Shown here: in pieces, positions 44,541 through 51,469 of the stretch
How the letters are laid out: each line of letters begins with the position of its first letter
Position numbering within the stretch: the first letter of the stretch is position 1
Origin: Karalla daura
Taxonomy: Eukaryota > Chordata > Actinopteri > Chaetodontiformes > Leiognathidae
Direction of reading: 5' to 3'
NCBI GenBank assembly: GCA_029224185.1
Contig: CM055193.1
Coordinates: forward strand, 16,331,169-16,395,168
DNA length: 64,000 nt
Program-made: the position numbers and the translations under genes
Notes under the pieces: generated by a model
Seen by the model: the letters and a program-made list of their open reading frames with translations, nothing else
The model's database searches: none
Told to the model about the DNA's origin: nothing

Positions 44541-46710
44541 CGTGCTCTTTCAGCTGCTGAGGGCCAGGTGCTGACATCAGCCCACCTGATCTACATGGGC
44601 AGTCAGGTTGCGGAGGGCATGGCCTACCTGGAGGACAGGAACATCGTCCACAGAGACCTGGCTGCCAGAAACATCCTGGTGGGAGATGAACTGGTCTGCA
44701 AGGTGGCCGACTTCGGCCTGGCTCGGATTATAAAGGTGAGCGTGTGTGTATGTGTGTGTAAAAGAGAGATGAGGAGGAGGAGGAGGAGGAGGGGAGCAGC
44801 ATCCTCCTCCTCTGGGATGAAGTTCTTTTTTCTAATTGCCTCTGCTGTCAAGAACCATTTTCTTATTTTAGAGTAATGCTAATTCTTTATCCATGTCCCT
44901 TTTAAAATATGCATAATGTGCTTTGTTGTTCCTGGGTTAACTCATGCATACTCGATGTCTAACCCCATCCTCCTCCCGTCTGTCAAGTATTATAGAGCAG
45001 CACTCAAAACACCATATTTTATTCATACCGAGCTTCTAGGACATCAACGGATTATATCAGCCAGGTCAGAGACATGTTTAAGGTTCGGCGTGTAACGCTT
45101 AAACACGACGACATCAATACCACGTTATTTTCGAGCCAACCATATTTACCGTAAATAAAACCAACTCTCTATGGCGGCAATCTCTGCTGCTCTCTGCCGG
45201 CAACAGAGCCCGGTTCAAGTACATCGATCCACAGTCCTGGTTTATCATTTAGACATTATGTGATCACGGACCGGTTCGTTTTCCTGCCATAGGAATATGT
45301 GGCGTTTCCGCTTCCAAGCAAACTGAGGCAAATCCAGCCACCGTATTGGGTCCAATCCTGACTAAATAATGCTGAGCCTCATTTGATATCAAGGAATCAA
45401 GCGAAAGCTGTGTGTGTAAAACTGCCCCGTCTCCGCCTCCAGGACAGCGTCTACACAGCCAGTCGAAACACAAAGATCCCGGTGCGATGGACGGCTCCGG
45501 AAGCTGCCATCTACCAGAAGTTCTCAGTGAAGTCAGACGTCTGGTCGTTCGGGGTCCTGCTGTATGAGATGATGTCCCGAGGCAAGATGCCCTATGAAGG
45601 TACGGTGTCCATCACTCTCTGCCTTGTTTGTGTGATGCTGCGTTTTTCTGCTTGCAAAAAACAAACCGCGTGGGATCCTGTTCCTGAAACAAAAGCACGC
45701 TGTTTTTAACTTATTTTTTTATGTCTTGTGAGGTTTTTTATTGGGAAGCACTGGGACGGGGCCTAAGAGCCAGACCGATTAGGGAAATCAGAAAGTGTTG
45801 AGAAAACATATCCAAAATTCATAACCCTGACATGTTCTGGTAAAGAGACCTGGAATGGTTGAATTAAGTATTTCACTTGTTCGGTGCTACTAACATCTAT
45901 AAGCTTAAGCAATGCAATATGTAATACGTTACAGTCCGTACCATGTTTATCTGGCAACCACTCATAGTCACATCATTGAACAAAGCCAAGATAAAAGTCT
46001 AATCACCCTCGTGGACAAAAATGTACACACACTAAAGAACTGCTACGAAATCATCATACATCTTTTCATGAGATCTTCATGGTAGTCAGTGGAACGTTTT
46101 TGGCTATGAGGGGGATTAGATGGAGTAACTCACACAACATAAAACCTCCTAATGCAATCAGTTCAATTCTGTTGCTAATCTTTGACATATCCAAGCCTCT
46201 AACCATCACCAGTGATTCACCCGTCAACTATTAATTCAAAATAATGAATACTTCCATTGATCAAACCGACCTTTAAAGGGTTAAAATCCTGTAGGCGATT
46301 GAATGATCAGTTGGTTTGATGAAAGTGGAAGTTGTTTGTGAAAGGGAAGTCAGGAGGTGTTCAGTAAATCAGTTAGTAAGCATAACCATGACATATCAAG
46401 GTCAAGGTAATTGAATCCCTCGACTCATTATGCTGCTGAATTATTGCTTTCTTAGATAAGCTGTTGCATCCATTAACATCTCATCATTTGTTATGCTCCT
46501 CCGCTGGTAGGAAAAAGCAACAAGGAGGTCCTGGACCTGCTGTCGTCCGGGTTCCGGCTGCCGTGTCCCACCCGCTGCCCTCAGAACATTTACCGCATCA
46601 TGATGGACTGCTGGGCGCCCGAGCCCTCCAAGAGACCCTCCTTCCACGCCCTGCACAGCCAGCTGGATTCCATATACGCCAGGATATATTTTAAGACTAT
46701 AGAGGTGTAA
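29558..46710 (+). CDS. srms: Src-related non-receptor tyrosine kinase SRMS, 508 aa, eight exons
   Basis: Join 29558..29949, 35175..35296, 38174..38340, 42018..42165, 42645..42803, 44554..44735, 45443..45599, 46511..46710; all introns are GT-AG and 1527 nt close in frame. It should transfer phosphate from ATP to protein tyrosine. Domains: a unique N terminus (1-66) with WDCIWPDF resembling the W-x-K-I-W-P of mammalian SRMS; SH3 about 67-122 (ALFDF to GLIPANYV); SH2 132-223 (WYYG, FLVR with binding Arg159); kinase about 243-496. Kinase landmarks: glycine loop GEGHFGEV 250-257, Lys272 in VAIK, Glu287 as the likely helix-C Glu, gatekeeper Thr316, HRDLAARN 362-369, DFG 382-384, activation-loop Tyr394, APE 408-410. 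No Gly follows Met1, so it is not myristoylated; instead it starts MESCCRSCLPC. The start ATG has purine at -3 and G at +4. FRK is the main alternative, but tandem linkage to ptk6 and the N terminus favour SRMS. Confidence 0.9.
29995..30014 (+). repeat. 20-base G run after srms exon 1
   Basis: Uninterrupted G homopolymer beginning 45 bases after the exon 1 donor. It is on the transcribed sense strand, so the RNA would also carry it. Confidence 0.95.
30519..30730 (+). repeat. Degenerate teleost dispersed repeat
   Basis: TATATAGCACTTTTCTAGTC, CACTCAAAGCGCACTGTTCA, GTTCAGCATCTTTTCGAGGG and GGACATGTGG resemble a common fish repeat whose arms read TAGCGCTTTTCTAGTC and CTCAAAGCGCTTTACA. It is old and diverged. 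Confidence 0.55.
31831..32180 (+). mobile_element. TTAAAGGGG MITE-like element in srms intron 1
   Basis: Begins TTAAAGGGGATGTAGAATGA. The interior carries AAGTCATGTGATCATTCAT and GGTTGCCAGATAAGCA (32025-32040), both shared with the copy at 37565-38097. The right terminal repeat is not found. Confidence 0.65.
33240..33475 (-). repeat. SINE-like copy 4 in srms intron 1
   Basis: Reverse-oriented GGACAGGTCGCCAGTCCATC, GGGCAATTTAGAGTC and, near the far end, AGTCAAACCCAGTGACCC (the B-box region). Confidence 0.7.
34934..35022 (+). repeat. (TG)n microsatellite in srms intron 1
   Basis: About 89 bases of TG with one TGCG interruption, about 150 bases before the exon 2 acceptor. Confidence 0.95.
35175..35296 (+). 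CDS. srms: srms exon 2 (first half of SH2)
   Basis: The acceptor is TGTGTGCAG ending at 35174 and the donor is TCCG|GTAAGT. It completes Lys131 and encodes WYYGNINRVKAEKLL and the SH2 FLVR motif; it leaves in phase 1 after YTIS. It is 122 nt, the same as ptk6 exon 2. Confidence 0.92.
37565..38097 (+). mobile_element. TTAAAGGGG MITE-like element in srms intron 2
   Basis: Shares GAGTCACGTGATCGTTCAT and GGTTGCCAGATAAGCA with the 31831 copy. It ends CATTCTGTGACCCCTTTAA (38079-38097), the reverse complement of a TTAAAGGGGTCACAGAATG terminus. The left boundary is estimated. Confidence 0.6.
38174..38340 (+). CDS. srms: srms exon 3 (second half of SH2)
   Basis: The acceptor is TGTGTGTCCCAG ending at 38173 and the donor is CAG|GTAGGA at 38341. 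It encodes VRSEGKVYHFRIQ to GEPCAQQ and leaves in phase 0. TG-rich DNA (38119-38170) lies immediately before the acceptor. Confidence 0.92.
40677..40798. repeat. Long imperfect palindrome in srms intron 3
   Basis: The left arm TGCGGGTATTGGTGCCTTCA returns as TGAAGGCACTAATACCCGCA (reverse complement, one mismatch). The inner arms are GGAAACCATATCC (40727-40739) and GGATATGGTTTCC (40747-40759) around a 7-base loop. The left arm has about 10 extra bases. The whole can fold as a hairpin of about 122 bases. Confidence 0.9.
42018..42165 (+). CDS. srms: srms exon 4 (linker, glycine loop, catalytic Lys)
   Basis: The acceptor is CTCTGTGTAG ending at 42017 and the donor is CCAG|GTGAGC. It encodes the SH2-kinase linker with WERPREEF, the glycine loop KLGEGHFGEVWE and VAIKTLKP; it leaves in phase 1. 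Confidence 0.93.
42645..42803 (+). CDS. srms: srms exon 5 (helix C to hinge)
   Basis: The acceptor is CCTCCCTCAG ending at 42644 and the donor is GCCT|GTGAGT. It encodes EFVKEVQALKSLHHPKLIQL, the gatekeeper strand VYIVTEL and KGSLKSYLA. A short (CA)n lies just after the donor (about 42814-42832). Confidence 0.93.
43311..43375 (+). repeat. (TG)n microsatellite in srms intron 5
   Basis: Pure TG, about 65 bases. Confidence 0.95.
44471..44538 (+). repeat. (TG)n at srms exon 6 acceptor
   Basis: Pure TG, about 34 units. Only CTCGTGCTCTTTCAG separates it from exon 6. Confidence 0.95.
44554..44735 (+). CDS. srms: srms exon 6 (catalytic loop, DFG)
   Basis: The acceptor is GCTCTTTCAG ending at 44553 and the donor is AAG|GTGAGC. 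It encodes the catalytic loop IVHRDLAARN and DFGLARIIK. It is 182 nt, identical in length to ptk6 exon 6. A long (TG)n ends about 15 bases before the acceptor. Confidence 0.93.
45443..45599 (+). CDS. srms: srms exon 7 (activation segment)
   Basis: The acceptor is CGCCTCCAG ending at 45442 and the donor is GAAG|GTACGG. It encodes DSVYTASRNTKIPVRWTAPE and SDVWSFGVLLYEMMSRGKMP. Tyr394 is the expected autophosphorylation site. Confidence 0.93.
45760..46010 (-). mobile_element. Inverted MITE-like copy in srms intron 7
   Basis: TTATCTGGCAACCA at 45947-45960 is the reverse complement of the family core TGGTTGCCAGATAA. AACAAAGCCAAGATAAAAGT nearby mirrors the left part of the 27993 copy. Boundaries are approximate. 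Confidence 0.45.
46511..46710 (+). CDS. srms: srms exon 8 (kinase C lobe and tail)
   Basis: The acceptor is CGCTGGTAG ending at 46510; stop TAA is at 46708-46710. It encodes GKSNKEVLDLLSSGFRLP, CWAPEPSKRPSF, and a short tail ending RIYFKTIEV. Confidence 0.93.
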
Positions 46711-46943
46711 GAGACGAGGAGGAGGAGGACGACGACGACGAAGAGCAACAGCAGGACCGACTATGAAGAAGAAAGGAACGGGGAATGAGAAACAAGAAGA
46801 AACATTCCCATTCCTCCTTCAGTCCACTTAGTACAGGGTATTTTAAAAACAGCGGTGTGCAAAAGGACACTCGAGTGGCAAACTGAATTCTCCTTTCCGG
46901 CCTCAGAAATTGGACTGAAAAGAGCCAGAGAGAGATGTGTGCA

Positions 46944-46949
46944 AATAAA
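46944..46949 (+). terminator. srms: Candidate srms polyadenylation signal AATAAA
   Basis: AATAAA lies in GCAAATAAACC, 234 bases after the stop codon. A second AATAAA is at 47156-47161 and is followed by TG- and T-rich DNA. Either could end the transcript; no transcript data are visible. Confidence 0.5.
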
Positions 46950-47155
46950 CCTGAAGCCCTCGGCACATTGACCGAACCAACGGTTTTTAATTTTATACCC
47001 GTTTTGTGTTTTATAAATGATATTTTATTACTTCTGTACTGTGGCATGTCTGTGTATGCACACTTTAAAACGTTGTGAAATCACAGGTCACAGACTAATT
47101 CACTTGTCGTCGGGCTGTAAGCAAGGCCAGTGCCAAAGTGGAGGCTATGTGCAAT

Positions 47156-47161
47156 AATAAA
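47156..47161 (+). terminator. srms: Second candidate srms polyadenylation signal AATAAA
   Basis: AATAAA lies in CAATAATAAAAGTGCTTGTTGG; the G/T-rich sequence just after it resembles a downstream element. It lies 446 bases after the stop codon. Confidence 0.5.
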
Positions 47162-47524
47162 AGTGCTTGTTGGGTTTTGAGCCATGCCAGCAGTCTGCTG
47201 CTAGACAGTGACGTGGGTCGCTGCATCACTCATACCAGTAACGATCTACGGGAACCGATGGAACAGGTTTCGTTATGCAGTGACTTTTCATCTCCCGCCA
47301 CCATAAAATCTAAATTTCTCGTCTTTTGCTACATTTCCCCCATCATCCTCAAACAATGCCATCAAGTTCAGGTGTAATGGTGAGGAAAAGGACAGGATTG
47401 ACCATGAAGTGTGTCAATGACCAATGTTTGGCAGGTGTGGAAGGATGTTTGTTCTTTATAGGAACACTTGTGACATTTGGTTCTCTTCAGCTTTATGGTA
47501 TGATATAATAAAGATGACAGGAAG

Positions 47525-47810
47525 TGGGTTTGGTGGTGAACACTGTCGCCTCACAGCAGTGAGGCCCCAAATTCGACTCCAGGTCAGACCGAGGGATTTG
47601 CATGTTTTCTCTGTGTCTGTGTGGGTCTCCTCCAGGCTTCTCTGGTCTCCTCCCACAGTCCACAAACACGCATGTTTAGGTCAAATGGAGACATTAAATT
47701 GCCCCTATGTGTGAGTGTGTACGGTGTGTGTGTGCCCTTGTTTACTAGCGACCTGCCCATTGTGTATTCCCTGCCTTTGCCATATGTGTGATATAGTTTG
47801 CTCCAGCAAA
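47525..47810 (+). repeat. SINE-like copy 5 between srms and ptk6
   Basis: The most complete copy: AACACTGTCGCCTCACAGCA head, AATTCGACTCC B-box-like word, CTCCTCCCACAGTCC, GCATGTTTAGGTCAAATGG and TTAAATTGCCCC. The 3' part decays after 47750. Confidence 0.75.
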
Positions 47811-49039
47811 CCCACGTGAAATCATTATCAAAAGGGGTCAAGATAAGGGTATGGATATCCTGGAATCTGTTCAACAAATATGCATTTATTACACTGATGA
47901 CCTGTTTTCCCTGTCTTGACAGGTTGGTCACATGTTGAAGGTTCATTTGAGGTTTTTGAAAGAAGATGATCGAGTGTATTTCCCACATATTAACTTACAT
48001 GGTAATAAGAATGCAAACCAGCCTGCATGTTAACTTTAGCATGTTTTTACATATGTGCTCACTTGATAAAACGGGCAGTTGCTATCACATCCCACATTCA
48101 ATGCATGAGTGAGGGATGATGAAGTGACTGCAGCTCAGAGAAAAAAACAAAACCTATTTGTTTATGTTTTTTCTCTGCCTCTGGATTGTGGCTCACAGTT
48201 TGTATCCCATCAAGCATAAATCATTTTCCATTCATCCATCACTCTGCTGTTCTCTCACAGGCTCCTATTGTGGCTTCTCACTCTGAGCATTAAGTATTTT
48301 ATTCAGCCTTCCTCCTGTTACCATCATATGTTGAATTTGAAGGTGAAATATGACATATCTAATACCCCTGCACACAAAGTTTCTCGAGAATTCAATCAAA
48401 TGTTTTTAATCCTGCTCTGCTCGTTTTTTGGTGGTTTAATGATGTTCTTGAAAAGCCCTGTGTACAGGCCTTAAGTTATTAAACCTCCTTTAGAGGCCAG
48501 TTACAACAAGAGTGCCTATGTTTACACCACAGACTGTTCACACGCTACACTCCAGTCGGTGCGGACAATAAAGAAATGAAGAACTCGCGGCATGTAAAAC
48601 CTCCACAGTGAATCGGCCGTGTTCGGATGTTGATGTCAATGTCCACGATGTTGTACGACAATGTCTCAATGCAATGCAATGTCAGACCAATGCAACTACT
48701 GTCTCTTATGCATGACATTTTACAGCAGTCAAAGCCAAGTCCAGGAAACGTTAGCCATAGTAACTGAATCACGGGAGGGATATGACGGGGCGTGTGCCAT
48801 CAGGTACCAAACACCAGTAGTGCAAAGAATAAAGTATTTTAAGTATTGTTTTTGAAACGCTGTTTTCGACCATGTTTGTTATGTGCATGAACCGCCTCCC
48901 ACTCATTTCGCTGAGCACAAATGGATAGAATGTGTAATGAAAGCTGTAATTACTTGATTGATTAGATCAATTTATTGTTAACACACTGTGACACATTTTG
49001 GATTGCGCATTAAAAGTTTCTGTCCATTTTCTAGAACAT

Positions 49040-50035
49040 CATAGAACGCCTTTAATCGTCCCACAATGGAGAAATTTCAGTTGACACAAGCAGCAAAATG
49101 GACAATGCAATAGAGGTAGTTGAGTCAGAAATCAGTCAAAATAAGGATAAGATAAATATAAAAATAGACAATAAGATCAAATATTATACACCCTTGTGCT
49201 AAAGATGGCTGAAAAAACATAAAACTTATAATACCCATAACACTAATAACACAGAATACTAAACATAATACTACTGAGTGAATGAGTGAGTGTGGACCAC
49301 AGGGAGTGGAGGTGGGAACAGTGGGACGGCAGATGGAAGCAAGGATCGGGATATCTCCTCTTCACACACTTGTGGTGAAGGAGTCTGCTACTGAAGGAGC
49401 TGCTCAGTGCTGCAGTGATGTTCTACATGGAGTCTGAGACAGTGTCCATCAGCGCTGATAGCCTCGCTATCGTCCTCCTCTCTCCAAACCCCAGGAAGGA
49501 GCTGACCTTCTCCAGCAGTTTGAGGGGCCTGAGGGGCCCCTGTGCTGCACACCACCGTGCCGTAGACAGTTCTTTGACCTCACATTGTGTGGGCGATTGG
49601 TAAGGTGATCTAGGATCCTGTATTTGAGGTGATGGTCTACACCCAGCAGCAGATGGTACTGGAGGAATCAATGAACGTGATCCCCACAGTGCTTCCAAGC
49701 TTCTCTAGGTGAGAAAGAGCTTGGGGCGCAGTAGGAAGATGATTGCATCATCTACCCCGATGCCAGGCTGGTCGGCAAACTGTAGTGTGTCCATTGATGG
49801 TCTCACCAGGAGGTATAGGGGGACCAGGACCAGCTGCTCCAGTACCACCGGATGGTGACTGTCGAGACCCTTCAGGTGCAGCACCTTCAGCACCGGCCCC
49901 ACACAGGTGTGGAAGTCTCTCCAGCTTCTGGTTCAGGTAGAACACATGATCCAGAATACCACAGAGCTCGTCTGCGCAGGACTTGAGGAACCTGGGGCTG
50001 ATGCCATCTGGACCCAAAGCTTTTCTTGCCATGAT
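49040..50035 (-). mobile_element. Decayed non-LTR retrotransposon (LINE) fragment, reverse transcriptase
   Basis: On the minus strand the frame from 50032 reads ARKALGPDGISPRFLKSCAD, then DHVFYLNQKLERLP. After a frame change, 49902 to 49705 reads LLVRPSMDTLQFADQPGIGV and DDAIIFLL. These are typical fish LINE reverse-transcriptase segments (GPDGISPRLLK and the LQFAYQPGIGVDDA region). Farther 3' on the same strand (about 49698-49423) another frame reads LLEKVSSFLGFGERR, which fits the end of such an ORF2. A sequence like CACAATGGAGAAATTTCAG at 49061-49079 resembles the 3' tail of these elements. Frameshifts show it is dead. The exact clade (Rex1/L2-like) is uncertain. Confidence 0.75.
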
Positions 50036-50810
50036 TTCTCTTTCTTTCTCTCTCTCTCTAAATGAAGAGAGTTGTTAAATGTTAGACATACTTCAAGAGT
50101 GGTGTCATCTTATAAAACTTTAACGTTTTGGACAAAATCTCTTTATCTGGATTGAGAGGAGGAACTTTTCACCAAGGAGGGGCAGCTGCACACAGACTCA
50201 GGGAGTGTCAAGACCATAAAGTCTCCTGTCACAGGTATGCACATTGTAAACCTGTTTACACGATGGCCGGACGTCCTTAATTAGTCAATCAGTGTTTCTG
50301 AATGGGTGCAAGTAATGCAAAAAACCTGCCTCTAATTCTGGGTAGACTATGTGATTGTGACAGTAAATCTACAGTAAAGATCCAACATAATTATGTACAC
50401 ATACAAAAGAATAAGTTATGGGTAAGATACAGTGTCATATCGGCAGTGGTTGTGTAAATCCTAATGGCAAAAAAATTCTGTGGAAGCGTTCATGTCTGCT
50501 CTGTAACTTGCACTTAACTTCAGTGAATTGTTCAAAATAGTATCTGTAAATAAAATGTCTCTTCATGACAATATTAGATGATGATGAGAATTCAAAGGAA
50601 AACAACACTGAATATGAAATGTAATTTGAACTGTATTTCACAGGTCAAACTTACTAGAGTTCACTCAGCAAACCAATTCTAAAACTAATGTTTCCATCGT
50701 AATGGACAATCAAAGCGTTACTCAATACAGTAATCATATTGGCATCTGAACGTCTTCTATGACCGTATAGATAAAATATATATTTTTAAAGGACGTTGGG
50801 GTTGGAGAGG

Positions 50811-50852
50811 GTGGGGTGTGAAGCACGAGGTCCCGCCCTCGTGCCATAAATA
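50811..50852 (+). promoter_or_regulatory. ptk6: Candidate ptk6 core promoter: GT box, hairpin, TATA-like
   Basis: GTGGGGTGTG at 50811-50820 resembles a KLF/GT box. It is followed by a perfect 8-base inverted repeat, GCACGAGG and CCTCGTGC (50823-50830 and 50837-50844), then a TATA-like ATAAATA at 50846-50852. This lies about 170 bases before the ptk6 ATG, so transcription could begin near 50875-50885. Position and motifs are seen; promoter function is inferred. Confidence 0.4.
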
Positions 50853-51023
50853 CATATATTAGGTTATACAAGCCAAGTAACGTTACAGACAAATGCGATC
50901 TGACGTGCAGTCAAAGTCTCTCAGACGCAGCAGGGGGTTTTTTGTCTGGGGAAACATTCCTAGCGTTCCCAGGTGATCCTATTCTCTACCTGCCGGACAG
51001 GTGCAGCCAGTCACTTCTCATCC

Positions 51024-51469
51024 ATGGAGGAGAGGCTGCGGACAGCGTTTCCATGTCTTCAGGCACTATGGCAGAGGATCTTCCACGACAAGAAGACCTC
51101 AGCACAATCAGCAGAGAGGGGAGGAAGTGGAGGTGGAGGAGGTGATGGTGAAGGTGAAGATGAAGGTGAAGGATCAGCCTCCGGGCCTGGAGCGGAGCGG
51201 GGCAGCGTGGAGCTCGGGGAGTTGAGGGCTGCCAGCCCGGCCGTGGTGGACGGAGCCCCGGCGAGCGGCTCCCTGTACACGGTTTTGTGGGGCTTCGAGT
51301 CCCGACACCCGAACGAGCTGTCCTTCCAGGAGGGAGACCTGTTCATTCTGACCAGCCGGGCTGGAGAGTGGTGGACAGCCTGCAGGATAGACATGAGCGG
51401 ACATGTCCTCGACACGGGCATCGTCCCCAGCAACTACCTGGTCCGGGCTGAGCCTCTGCACATGGAGCC
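51024..51469 (+). CDS. ptk6: ptk6 exon 1 (N-terminal extension and SH3)
   Basis: ATG in TCATCCATGGAG; +4 is G but -3 is T. The donor is GAGCC|GTGAGT at 51470, leaving in phase 2 as in srms exon 1. It encodes MEERLRTAFPCLQALWQRIF, a Gly/Asp/Glu-rich spacer and the SH3 domain. Confidence 0.85.

Larger units (their letters stand above)
42804..46510 (+). other. srms introns 5 to 7
   Basis: Introns are 42804-44553, 44736-45442 and 45600-46510. Intron 5 contains two long TG tracts (43311-43375, 44471-44538) and mostly unique DNA between them. Intron 7 contains an inverted copy of the MITE-like family (about 45760-46010). A GAGGAG array lies at about 44770-44790. Confidence 0.65.
47170..50800. other. 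Intergenic DNA between srms and ptk6
   Basis: Contains a SINE-like copy (about 47525-47810) and a decayed LINE fragment in antisense orientation (about 49040-50035). The rest (47811-49030 and 50040-50800) is AT-rich with no recognised gene or RNA. Confidence 0.6.
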
